Source of the DNA: Flavobacterium sp.
Lineage (GTDB): Bacteria; Bacteroidota; Bacteroidia; Flavobacteriales; Flavobacteriaceae
NCBI GenBank assembly: GCA_003449615.1
Contig: DMHA01000155.1
Coordinates: forward strand, 1 to 6,024
Length of the DNA: 6,024 nt
Reading direction: 5' to 3'
Shown: positions 1 to 5,570 of the stretch, in pieces
Numbering within the stretch: the stretch's first letter is position 1
Layout of the letters: every line of letters starts with the position of its first letter
Notes under the pieces: model-generated
What the model saw: only the letters and a program-made list of their open reading frames with translations
Database searches by the model: none
Told to the model about the DNA's origin: nothing
Translations under genes and position numbers: made by a program

Positions 1-669
1 GGAATAAGCAGTATGTTTCTTTTGGCAACCCTTTTTTCGGGTTGTACCGCAGTAAAAAATTCAAATAACACCCAAAGAGGAGCCGGAATTGGTGCAGGAG
101 CAGGAGCATTAATTGGAGCAATAATAGGAAATAACTCAAAAATTGGGACCGCAGGCGGAGCGCTTATTGGAGCAGCAATCGGAGGTGGAACAGGAGCTTT
201 GATTGGCAATAAAATGGACAAACAAGCCAGAGAAATTGACCAAGCATTGCCAGGAGCAGATGTGGAAAGAGTTGGAGAAGGAATTCGTTTGGTTTTAAAC
301 GAAAATGCAGTTCGTTTTGACACTGGTAAGGCTACTTTGACTTCAAATGCAAAAGCCAATTTAGACAAATTAGTTACAGTTTTTAAGGAGTATGCCGATA
401 CCAATATCGAAATTTTTGGTTATACTGATATTACAGGAAGTCCGGAATTCAATCTTACTCTTTCTCAAAAAAGAGCCGAATCTGTTAAAAATTATTTAAT
501 CTCAAAAGGATTGGTTATTAGTCGTTTCAAAACAACTGGATTGGGAATTGCTGATCCAATTGCCACAAACGACACTCCCGAAGGAAGAACTCAAAACCGT
601 CGTGTTGAGTTTGCTATTATGGCAAACGACAAAATGGTGCAAGATGCCAAAAAAGAAGCAGGGCAATAA
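1..669 (+). CDS. Glycine-zipper OmpA-like peptidoglycan-binding lipoprotein (5' end outside window)
   Basis: This is an outer-membrane lipoprotein that should anchor the envelope to peptidoglycan. The frame is open to the left edge (G-I-S-S precedes the ATG at 13), and a hydrophobic run ends in the lipobox LFSGC. The true start therefore probably lies upstream, and the ATG at 13 would cut the signal peptide in half. Counting from that ATG, Cys11 is the predicted lipidated residue, residues 23-66 are glycine-zipper repeats (GAGIGAGAGALIG, GGALIGAAIGGG), and about 90-202 form the OmpA C-terminal domain. That domain contains GYTDITGS, N146, LSQKRAESV and NRRVEF. D139 and R154 match the Asp/Arg pair that binds diaminopimelate in the family. 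The architecture resembles E. coli YiaD. The next gene has its own promoter, so this gene appears to end its transcript. Family call is secure; physiological role is inferred. Confidence 0.93.
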   Translation, partial: GISSMFLLATLFSGCTAVKNSNNTQRGAGIGAGAGALIGAIIGNNSKIGTAGGALIGAAIGGGTGALIGNKMDKQAREIDQALPGADVERVGEGIRLVLNENAVRFDTGKATLTSNAKANLDKLVTVFKEYADTNIEIFGYTDITGSPEFNLTLSQKRAESVKNYLISKGLVISRFKTTGLGIADPIATNDTPEGRTQNRRVEFAIMANDKMVQDAKKEAGQ

Positions 670-736
670 AAATTATCCCAAATTAAATTCACTAAAGCTG
701 TTTCGTTTTGAAGCAGCTTTTTTTTGGGATAATTTT
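669..736. repeat. 12-bp perfect inverted repeat enclosing the terminator
   Basis: AAAATTATCCCA (669-680) is the exact reverse complement of TGGGATAATTTT (725-736). The left arm begins on the last base of the lipoprotein stop codon. The right arm overlaps the -7 element of the next promoter. The arms enclose the smaller terminator hairpin at 694-720, so the transcript could form a nested structure. The second promoter copy near 1378 keeps a similar right arm but has no left arm. Confidence 0.8.
694..725 (+). terminator. Intrinsic terminator of the OmpA-like gene
   Basis: AAAGCTGTTTC (694-704) pairs with GAAGCAGCTTT (710-720), giving 11 pairs including one U-G wobble around a 5-base loop. A run of eight T follows at 718-725. 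It lies 25 bases after the lipoprotein stop codon. It also overlaps the promoter of the next gene. Confidence 0.85.
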
Positions 737-737
737 G
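706..737 (+). promoter_or_regulatory. Bacteroidetes-type promoter of TA module 1
   Basis: TTTTG at 706-710 serves as the -33 box and TAATTTTG at 730-737 matches the -7 consensus TAnnTTTG, with a 19-base spacer. It lies 28 bases upstream of the antitoxin ATG. The same elements with the same spacing recur at 1354-1385. The -33 box sits in the loop of the upstream gene's terminator hairpin, and the spacer contains the hairpin's 3' arm and T-run. Termination and initiation signals are therefore physically interleaved. Confidence 0.75.
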
Positions 738-765
738 TACATTTGAGTTTTAAAATTCATTCACA

Positions 766-1002
766 ATGGAAAATCCAAAGAAAAGTTCAATTGATAAAAA
801 ACAGGATGTTGTTCAGGAACCAGAAGCAATTTATATGAATCAAACGTTTCAAAAACAAAACATCATAGGTTTTGATATTGAGGGTAATTCAATATTTGAA
901 GAAGATTATGTTGCTGATATTCAAGATGCTTTAAATTGTTTAGCCATAGGAAAATTGGAAACCTATTCTAGCCAAGAAGTGAAAAGGAAAATTTTGGGAT
1001 AA
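766..1002 (+). CDS. Putative antitoxin of TA module 1 (RelE/ParE class)
   Basis: A 78-residue protein immediately upstream of a RelE/ParE-like toxin gene, and therefore most likely its neutralising antitoxin. The stop TAA and the toxin ATG share one base (TAATG), implying translational coupling. Residues 1-23 (containing SIDKKQD and VQEPE) are nearly the same as in the second antitoxin at 1414, with 17 of 23 identical. The rest differs completely. The C-terminal part (DALNCLAIGKLETYSSQEVKRKIL) has the small-helix, glycine, Ser-x-x-Glu-Val pattern often seen at the toxin-binding end of such antitoxins. No classical ribbon-helix-helix or helix-turn-helix DNA-binding domain is recognisable. I chose the ATG at 766 because the second module starts at the exactly corresponding position; an internal ATG at 835 is possible but less likely. 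The assignment rests mainly on context. Confidence 0.75.
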   Translation: MENPKKSSIDKKQDVVQEPEAIYMNQTFQKQNIIGFDIEGNSIFEEDYVADIQDALNCLAIGKLETYSSQEVKRKILG

Positions 1003-1292
1003 TGGAGGTTCGTTGGAGAAAAAAAGCATCTGATGAACTAGAGGCTATCTATAAATATATCAAAAAAGAAAGTCCTCAAAACGCTATTTTAGTATTCAAT
1101 TCCATTTATGATTTAACTCTTTCTCTACCTGATTTCCCGTATAAATTTCCAATGGAACCTATAATTAATATTGAAAAAGTTAGGTATGCAGTAATTTGGA
1201 GTTTTAAAATTATTTATGCTATTGAAAAAGATAGTATTGTAGTTTTAAGAGTTTTTAATACAAAGCAAAATCCAAAAAAACTTAAAAAGTAA
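1002..1292 (+). CDS. RelE/ParE family toxin of TA module 1
   Basis: A 96-residue basic protein of the usual length for the ParE/RelE toxin superfamily. It opens with a beta strand and helical segment (VRWRKKASDELEAIYKYIKKES, residues 3-24), followed by a helix over 27-44 and SLPDFPYKFP (about 40-50). The C-terminal strands contain the family pattern Val-Arg-Tyr-x-x-x-x-x-Ser-Phe-Lys-Ile-Ile-Tyr (about 64-75) and end in the typical RVFNTKQNPKKL. In this superfamily ParE members inhibit gyrase and RelE members cleave ribosome-bound mRNA. The sequence resembles ParE-like members more, but the target cannot be decided by eye. It overlaps the antitoxin stop by one base. The DNA is very AT-rich, as is common for mobile TA genes. 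Confidence 0.85.
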   Translation: MEVRWRKKASDELEAIYKYIKKESPQNAILVFNSIYDLTLSLPDFPYKFPMEPIINIEKVRYAVIWSFKIIYAIEKDSIVVLRVFNTKQNPKKLKK

Positions 1293-1340
1293 AAAATATA
1301 TTAAGTACGAAAAAAACTCTACCTGTCTTTAATATTCACA

Positions 1341-1373
1341 AAAAGCTGTTTCGTTTTGAACCAGTTTTTTTTT
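1341..1373 (+). terminator. Degraded terminator-like hairpin after toxin 1
   Basis: This is the counterpart of the hairpin at 694-725. Here the 3' arm reads GAACCAGTTTT, so pairing with AAAAGCTGTTTC requires one bulged G and one mismatch. The T-run is intact (nine T at 1365-1373). Termination is probably weaker than in copy A, so read-through from module 1 into module 2 is plausible. Confidence 0.4.
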
Positions 1374-1385
1374 GGAATAATTTTG
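1354..1385 (+). promoter_or_regulatory. Bacteroidetes-type promoter of TA module 2
   Basis: TTTTG (1354-1358), a 19-base spacer and TAATTTTG (1378-1385) copy the module 1 promoter in sequence and geometry. It lies 28 bases upstream of the antitoxin ATG, the same distance as in module 1. The region from the -7 box to nine bases beyond it is identical in the two copies, so both modules are probably fired and repressed alike. Confidence 0.75.
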
Positions 1386-1413
1386 TACATTTGAATTCTA
1401 AAATTGTTTTACC

Positions 1414-1641
1414 ATGAACAAACCAAACAAAGATTCGATTGATAAAAAACAGGATGCCGTTCAGGAACCTGAGACAATTTATGGAACTGAGAATAATTTA
1501 ATTTCAAACAATCCAGAAGAGTTGCATATAATTCTTCAAAAATTAATTGCTCAGGGAATACAGGACTCTATCGATGGAAAAGGAATTTCTCACGAAGAAA
1601 TGATGCGAAGAGTAAAATTGAGATACCCTTTTCTAAAATGA
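1414..1641 (+). CDS. Putative antitoxin of TA module 2 (RelE/ParE class)
   Basis: A 75-residue protein that precedes a ParE-like toxin with a four-base ATGA overlap, the usual coupled antitoxin-toxin layout. Residues 1-23 match the leader of the first antitoxin. The remainder is unrelated to it and contains a helix (ELHIILQKLIAQGIQDSIDG) followed by GISHEEMMRRVKLRY. This Gly-x-x-Ser-His-Glu-Glu-x-Met pattern is frequent at the C terminus of Bacteroidetes antitoxins paired with RelE/ParE toxins, and it presumably wraps the toxin. No standard DNA-binding fold is obvious. The start is supported by the matching position in module 1. The antitoxin call is stronger than for module 1 because of this C-terminal motif. 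Confidence 0.82.
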   Translation: MNKPNKDSIDKKQDAVQEPETIYGTENNLISNNPEELHIILQKLIAQGIQDSIDGKGISHEEMMRRVKLRYPFLK

Positions 1642-1946
1642 TTTACAAGTTTAAATGGCAACCGAATTCTGAAATAACATATTATGAAGAAATCGATTTT
1701 ATTTTTTTAAAGTGGAATTTTAAAGAAGTTCAAAAGTTTCAAGATTTAGTTATTGAAAATTTAGAAAGATTGTCTAAAAATCCTGAAATAGGTATATTTA
1801 ATAACAAATATAATACCTACTCACTAGTAATTTCAAAGCAAACTACACTATATTATAATTTTAATTCAAATACTAAAATTATTGATTTATATGCTTTTTG
1901 GAATAATTTAAAAAATCCTGACGACTTATCCAAGTTGCTTTTATAA
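1638..1946 (+). CDS. RelE/ParE family toxin of TA module 2
   Basis: A 102-residue protein of toxin length. Residues 1-10 form the first strand (IYKFKWQPNSE). Residues 17-47 form the helical hairpin (EEIDFIFLKWNFKEVQKFQ, LVIENLERLSKNPEIG). The C-terminal sheet contains ISKQTTLYYNF, then IIDLYAFWNNLKNPDDL. The Ser/Thr-Leu-Tyr-Tyr and Phe-Trp-x-Asn-x-x-x-x-Pro signatures are typical of a ParE-like branch common in Bacteroidetes. It shows little similarity to toxin 1 beyond the shared superfamily fold, so it did not arise by simple duplication of that gene. It overlaps the antitoxin by four bases. The glycosyltransferase ATG follows 9 bases after its stop, with no promoter between them. The target (gyrase or mRNA) cannot be told from sequence. 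Confidence 0.85.
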   Translation: MIYKFKWQPNSEITYYEEIDFIFLKWNFKEVQKFQDLVIENLERLSKNPEIGIFNNKYNTYSLVISKQTTLYYNFNSNTKIIDLYAFWNNLKNPDDLSKLLL

Positions 1947-1955
1947 TCCTCGAAA

Positions 1956-3110
1956 ATGCAACTATCCATCATCATTCTCAATTATAACGTGCGTTACTTC
2001 TTAGAACTTTGTGTTCTGAGTGTTCAAAACGCCATACAAAATATCGATGCCGAAATTATTGTAATCGACAACAATTCACAAGATGACAGTTGCGAAATGA
2101 TGAAACAGCGTTTCCCAAACCTGAAACTCATCGAAAATAAGGGAAATCTAGGTTTCCCAAAAGGAAATAACATTGGCGTAAGCCAAGCAAAAGGCGAATA
2201 TATTTGCATCCTCAATCCCGATACCGTGGTTGCCGAAGATACTTTTACGAAAGTATTGGCTTTCGCCAAAAAGCAAAATGACTTAGGAATTATTGGCTGC
2301 AAACTCATCGACGGAACCGGAAATTTTCTACCCGAAAGCAAGCGAGGAACTCCAACTCCTTTTGTAGCTTTTACCAAAATAACTGGTTTATATAAAATTT
2401 TCCCAAAGACATTTGGAAAGTATTATGCGCAACATTTATCTGAAAATGAAACTGGAAAAGTCGAAATTCTGGTGGGTGCATTTATGCTAATGAAACGCGA
2501 TTTGTACAATGAAATTGGCGGTTTCGATGAAAATTGTTTTATGTATTCGGACGACATTGATTTGTCTTATTTGGCATTAAAAAAAGGAAAATCAAACTAT
2601 TATTTTCACGAAACTTCTGTTATTCATTACAAAGGCGAAAGCACCATAAAAGACGGAAACTATATGAAACGTTTCCGTGAAGCGATGAATTTTTTTTACA
2701 AAAAACATTTTCGAGTATCATTGCTGTTTTCTGCTTTTATGGAAATGGGAATTGTGTTTTTTTCTTTAGTGAAAATGTTTCAAGGAAAATCTTCCCTAGG
2801 TTTTGGGACTAAATCATCTCCTGAAAATTATATTTTGATTTCTAATAATCAATTCTTTAGAGAACAATTAGAAAAACAATTGGGCAAAAGAGTTGCAATT
2901 CAAGATATTTTATCGTTGAAAAAAAGCACATCTACAGAAATTATTTTCGACCAAAACTATCTCAATTTCAAGGTTATCATTCAAGCATTGGAAACCAATA
3001 AAAACAAAGGATTTACCTTTAAAATTATACCAAAATCATCTCAATTTATGATTGGCAGTAACAGTAGTTTTGACAGGGGAGAGATAGTAAAGATTGAAAA
3101 TTTTAGATAG
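1956..3110 (+). CDS. Family 2 glycosyltransferase, rhamnosyltransferase-like, with extra C-terminal domain
   Basis: A 384-residue membrane-associated GT-A enzyme that should transfer a nucleotide-activated sugar during surface glycan assembly. It begins LSIIILNYN. IDNNSQDDS (37-45) and NPDT (87-90) form the nucleotide and metal site, with NPDT in the place of the DxD motif. VGAFMLMKRDLYNEIGGFDE (173-192) and SDDIDLSYLALKKG (198-211) match the acceptor/catalytic region of WbbL-like rhamnosyltransferases. Residues 253-274 form a probable membrane-contacting hydrophobic segment. Residues about 290-380 (ILISNN, LGKRV, TFKIIPKSSQFMIGS, DRGEIV) form a separate alpha/beta region that is not part of the catalytic fold and that I cannot name. 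Donor and acceptor are unknown. The gene lies 9 bases after toxin 2 and may depend on the TA transcript. Codon use appears richer in C-ending codons in the first third than in the AT-rich last third. Confidence 0.9.
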   Translation: MQLSIIILNYNVRYFLELCVLSVQNAIQNIDAEIIVIDNNSQDDSCEMMKQRFPNLKLIENKGNLGFPKGNNIGVSQAKGEYICILNPDTVVAEDTFTKVLAFAKKQNDLGIIGCKLIDGTGNFLPESKRGTPTPFVAFTKITGLYKIFPKTFGKYYAQHLSENETGKVEILVGAFMLMKRDLYNEIGGFDENCFMYSDDIDLSYLALKKGKSNYYFHETSVIHYKGESTIKDGNYMKRFREAMNFFYKKHFRVSLLFSAFMEMGIVFFSLVKMFQGKSSLGFGTKSSPENYILISNNQFFREQLEKQLGKRVAIQDILSLKKSTSTEIIFDQNYLNFKVIIQALETNKNKGFTFKIIPKSSQFMIGSNSSFDRGEIVKIENFR

Positions 3111-3127
3111 CACTTTCCAAAACCTGC

Positions 3128-3143
3128 TCCCGAAGCTTTGGGA
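3128..3143. other. Small hairpin between convergent genes
   Basis: TCCCGAAGCTTTGGGA can fold into a six-pair stem (one G-U pair) with an AGCT loop on the plus strand. On the minus strand the corresponding position is an A-C mismatch. It lies between the convergent glycosyltransferase and exonuclease genes. Neither side has a clean T-run, so it is at best a weak bidirectional terminator or an RNA-end-protecting stem. Confidence 0.35.
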
Positions 3144-3150
3144 CTGAAAA

Positions 3151-3921
3151 TTATTTTGTATTCAATTTTCTCAACTTAATTGCTGTCAAAACTTTCTTAG
3201 TATATAAAGGAAAATCTGCATTTTGAATCCAACTGAAATAACCTGGTTCATTTTCTAAAACAGTATCAACTTTAACTCCTTTGTGTTTTCCAAAAGTAAA
3301 AATCTCATTATCGTCTTTGTCAAAAGCAATCATTCCAGCAAAATCTGCAATTTTCTTTCTGGTTGTAAATTCCGAAAGCGATTTCATATCGTTTTCCAAA
3401 TCGGGATAACGCTCTAATTGGGCTTTCAAAATTTCGTAAGTTGCCATCGTATCGGCTTCGGCAGTATGAGCATTTTCGAGACTTTGACCACAATAAAATT
3501 TCAATGCTGCGCTCAATGTTCGCTCTTCTTTTTTATGAAAAATGGTTTGAACATCTACAGAAACTCGGTTTTTCATATCGAAATCTATTCCAGCACGAAG
3601 CAATTCCTCTGCCAATAGTGGAATATCAAAACGGTCGGAATTGTATCCCGCCAAATCTGAATCCTTTATCATATTGTAAATTAAAGAAGATAATTCCTTG
3701 AAAGTAGGCTCATTGGCCACTTTTTCGTTTGTTATTCCGTGAACTAAAGTAGTTTCATAAGGAATTGGAATCGTAGGGTTGACCAACCAGGTTTTACTTT
3801 CTTTATTCCCGTTGGGAAAAACTTTAAAAATTGCTATTTCAACAATTCTATCTTTGGCAACATCTGTTCCTGTCGTTTCGAGGTCGAAAAAACAAATTGG
3901 TTTGTTCAGTTTGAGTTCCAT
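3151..3921 (-). CDS. DnaQ-like DEDDh 3'-5' exonuclease with ExoX-type C-terminal domain
   Basis: A 256-residue predicted metal-dependent 3'-5' exonuclease related to the DNA polymerase III epsilon/ExoX group. All acidic motifs are present: FDLETTG (D13, E15), HGIT at 61-64, GYNSDRFDIPLL (D99) and AHTAEADTMAT (H152, D157), so it should be active. Residues about 193-240 contain FTFGKHKG followed by EPGYFSWIQNADFP. This matches the short C-terminal domain found in exodeoxyribonuclease X-like proteins and suggests a repair or nucleic-acid-processing role rather than the replicative proofreading subunit. I start at the ATG at 3921. A longer frame opens with TTG at 3942, but that TTG is part of the -7 promoter element and so cannot be in the main mRNA. 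The gene is separated from the upstream E2 gene by a strong terminator and appears monocistronic. Substrate is inferred from family only. Confidence 0.88.
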   Translation of the reverse strand: MELKLNKPICFFDLETTGTDVAKDRIVEIAIFKVFPNGNKESKTWLVNPTIPIPYETTLVHGITNEKVANEPTFKELSSLIYNMIKDSDLAGYNSDRFDIPLLAEELLRAGIDFDMKNRVSVDVQTIFHKKEERTLSAALKFYCGQSLENAHTAEADTMATYEILKAQLERYPDLENDMKSLSEFTTRKKIADFAGMIAFDKDDNEIFTFGKHKGVKVDTVLENEPGYFSWIQNADFPLYTKKVLTAIKLRKLNTK

Positions 3922-3939
3922 TTTTTTATTTTTGAATGA

Positions 3940-3947
3940 CAAATATA
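3940..3947 (-). promoter_or_regulatory. -7 promoter element of the exonuclease gene
   Basis: On the minus strand this reads TATATTTG, a full match to TAnnTTTG, 18 bases before the ATG at 3921. No convincing TTG box is seen about 19 bases further upstream, so the promoter call rests on the -7 box and on its position between a terminator and a start codon. It argues against the alternative TTG start at 3942. Confidence 0.55.
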
Positions 3948-3993
3948 TCTTTTTGAAGGTATCGTTTGTTGATTATTTAAAAAAGTTATGTAC

Positions 3994-4034
3994 AAAAAAT
4001 CAAAAACCCGACAAGTCCGAAAACAGTCGGGTTT
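3994..4034 (-). terminator. Intrinsic terminator of the E2 gene
   Basis: Reading the minus strand, AAACCCGAC (4034-4026) pairs perfectly with GTCGGGTTT (4012-4004) across a 13-base loop. It is followed by T-rich sequence (GGGTTTTTGATTTTTT). It begins 20 bases after the E2 stop codon. This is a strong rho-independent terminator that isolates the exonuclease gene. Confidence 0.9.
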
Positions 4035-4054
4035 GTATTCTATTTTATGTCCAA

Positions 4055-5410
4055 TTAAAAATCCCTATCTATATCAAATGCTTCCAGATATTCTGCAACA
4101 CGTTTGACAAAACTTCCGCCCAAAGCGCCATCCACAACACGATGATCATAACTGTGCGAAAGGAACATTTTTTGGCGAATGCCAATGAAATCGCCTTCGG
4201 GAGTTTCGATTACTGCAGGTACTTTTCGGATAGCTCCAAGAGCCAAAATCCCAACTTGTGGCTGGTTGATAATTGGCGTTCCAAAAACGCTGCCAAAAGT
4301 CCCTACATTCGTTACTGTATAGGTTCCGCCTTGAGTATCGTCGGGTTTAAGTTTTCCTAGTTTTGCACGACCTCCAAGATCATTTACCGCTTTTGCCATT
4401 CCAACTAAATTCAATTGATCCGCATTTTTAATTACAGGAACAATCAAATTTCCATTGGGTAAAGCTGCTGCCATTCCAAGGTTGATGTTTTTTCTTTTGA
4501 TAATCGTATCACCATCTACAGAAATATTCATCATTGGGAAATCCTTTAAAGCTTTAGCTACGGCTTCCATAAAAATGGGAGTATAAGTCAATTTTTCGCC
4601 TTCTCTTTTTTCAAAATCAGTTTTTACCCTATCCCTCCATTTTACAATATTGGTTACATCGACTTCGATGAAGGATTGAACGTGAGCCGAAGTTTGTACA
4701 GAAGCGACCATATAACCCGCAATCAGTTTGCGCATTCTGTCCATTTCTATAATTTCATCGCCTCCGTTCAAGGAAGTAGTGATGGGTTGAGGGTTAAAAG
4801 TTAAGGGTTGTTGTGCAACTGGTTTAGGCTGTACAACAGGATTATTGCTTCCTACTTCCAACTTTGCTTCAACAGTTCGCTTTTGAAGCTCGTGTCTGCT
4901 TCCAACAAATTTTAAAATATCTTCTTTGGTCACTCTTCCTTCTTTTCCAGAACCTGAAATATTTTCTAATTCATCAAGAGAAATTCCCTCTTCTTTGGCA
5001 ATATTTTTGACCAATGGAGAAAAGAATTTTTCGGAAAGGTTTCCAACATCAACAGTGGGTAAAGCAATAATTTCAGTAGATTGGGCAATGCTATCTTCTA
5101 TAATTTTTACCGTTTCAGTAATTGTTGAATTTTCATCATTTTGAACTTCCTCTTCTTGGGTTTGAGGACTATCGGTTTCAATAATGGCAATAGTTTGACC
5201 CACCTGAACGAGATCATCTTTGGCAAACAATTGTTCGACCAAAACGCCCGAAACTTCGCTGGGCAATTCGCTATCGACTTTGTCAGTGGCCACTTCAAGC
5301 ACGGCTTCATCGGCTTCGATTTTGTCTCCCACCTGTTTCAACCAATTTGTGATGGTTGCTTCCGCTACGCTTTCTCCCATTTTTGGAAGTTTCAATTCAA
5401 ATCTTGCCAT
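4055..5410 (-). CDS. 2-oxo acid dehydrogenase complex E2 (dihydrolipoamide acyltransferase)
   Basis: A 451-residue core subunit of a 2-oxo acid dehydrogenase complex, which moves an acyl group from E1 to CoA by way of lipoate. Residues 1-77 form one lipoyl domain with K44 in ATDKVDSELPS as the lipoylated lysine. Residues 78-128 form an acidic linker. Residues 129-169 (FFSPLVKNIAKEEGISL, GSGKEGRVTKEDI) form the peripheral subunit-binding domain. A Pro/Gln-rich linker follows, and 217-448 form the catalytic domain ending in SYDHRVVDGALGG with H423 and D427 intact. The single lipoyl domain and the opening LPKMGESVAEATI resemble branched-chain (Bkd) or 2-oxoglutarate-type E2 more than flavobacterial pyruvate dehydrogenase E2, which often has two lipoyl domains. 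A branched-chain complex is my preferred guess. No E1 or E3 gene is adjacent in the window, so the substrate stays open. Confidence 0.93.
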   Translation of the reverse strand: MARFELKLPKMGESVAEATITNWLKQVGDKIEADEAVLEVATDKVDSELPSEVSGVLVEQLFAKDDLVQVGQTIAIIETDSPQTQEEEVQNDENSTITETVKIIEDSIAQSTEIIALPTVDVGNLSEKFFSPLVKNIAKEEGISLDELENISGSGKEGRVTKEDILKFVGSRHELQKRTVEAKLEVGSNNPVVQPKPVAQQPLTFNPQPITTSLNGGDEIIEMDRMRKLIAGYMVASVQTSAHVQSFIEVDVTNIVKWRDRVKTDFEKREGEKLTYTPIFMEAVAKALKDFPMMNISVDGDTIIKRKNINLGMAAALPNGNLIVPVIKNADQLNLVGMAKAVNDLGGRAKLGKLKPDDTQGGTYTVTNVGTFGSVFGTPIINQPQVGILALGAIRKVPAVIETPEGDFIGIRQKMFLSHSYDHRVVDGALGGSFVKRVAEYLEAFDIDRDF

Positions 5411-5447
5411 AATATTAGCCTAAAAGGAAATTTTGATTTTATGATTG

Positions 5448-5455
5448 CAAAATTA
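5448..5455 (-). promoter_or_regulatory. -7 promoter element of the E2 gene
   Basis: On the minus strand this reads TAATTTTG, the same octamer as in both TA promoters, 37 bases upstream of the E2 ATG at 5410. The -33 position has no clean TTG. The 5411-5570 interval is AT-rich and otherwise shows nothing I can name. I see no ribosome-binding site or riboswitch-like structure in it. Confidence 0.5.
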
Positions 5456-5570
5456 ATTAAATAAACACGAATTTAGTTCATTGAATAGTATTAATTTGGT
5501 TATTACTGAATTAAATTCACTAATTTCAAGTATTGCCATAAAGTTGCAAAGCCTTATGTTTTATAACTCT

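Larger units (their letters stand above)
687..834 (+). repeat. Direct repeat copy A: terminator, promoter, leader and first 23 antitoxin codons
   Basis: This block recurs at 1334-1482. From 694 to 834 the copies align without gaps at an offset of 648 bases, with about 120 of 141 positions identical by hand count. The match covers the hairpin, the -33 and -7 boxes, the 5' untranslated leader and antitoxin codons 1-23. It stops abruptly after the Ile-Tyr codons ending at 834. The left boundary is at ATTCAC (687-692), with a one-base indel just after it. Confidence 0.88.
1334..1482 (+). repeat. Direct repeat copy B: terminator, promoter, leader and first 23 antitoxin codons
   Basis: This is the second copy of the block at 687-834. 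It begins 42 bases after the module 1 toxin stop codon. Promoter boxes and spacer length are conserved exactly, and most coding differences lie in the first eight codons. The homology ends after the Ile-Tyr codons at 1482, where the two antitoxins diverge. Confidence 0.88.

Noticed and set aside
548..838. Open frame on the plus strand crossing the end of the OmpA-like gene and the start of antitoxin 1
   Set aside because: It is out of frame with both real genes, runs through the terminator and promoter, and has no family resemblance.
835..1002. Alternative antitoxin 1 start at the internal ATG at 835
   Set aside because: The start at 766 is at the same distance from the promoter as in module 2, and the intervening codons are conserved between copies.
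1895..1909. TTTTTGGAATAATTT, a 15-base match to the module 2 promoter spacer and -7 region, inside the end of toxin 2
   Set aside because: It encodes the conserved Phe-Trp-Asn-Asn of the toxin, and the -7 would read TAATTTAA, which breaks the TTTG part. I treat it as coincidence, not a promoter for the glycosyltransferase.
2024..2377. Minus-strand open frame inside the glycosyltransferase gene
   Set aside because: Antisense shadow of a well-supported gene with no recognisable domain.
3922..3942. Upstream TTG start adding seven residues to the exonuclease
   Set aside because: The TTG is part of the TATATTTG promoter element, so the transcript should begin downstream of it.
3779..4360. Plus-strand open frame of about 190 codons spanning the exonuclease and E2 genes
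   Set aside because: It is antisense to two conserved genes and crosses the strong terminator and the exonuclease promoter.
5141..5464. Overlapping plus- and minus-strand frames over the 5' part of the E2 gene
   Set aside because: Shadows of the lipoyl-domain coding sequence, with no supporting motifs.
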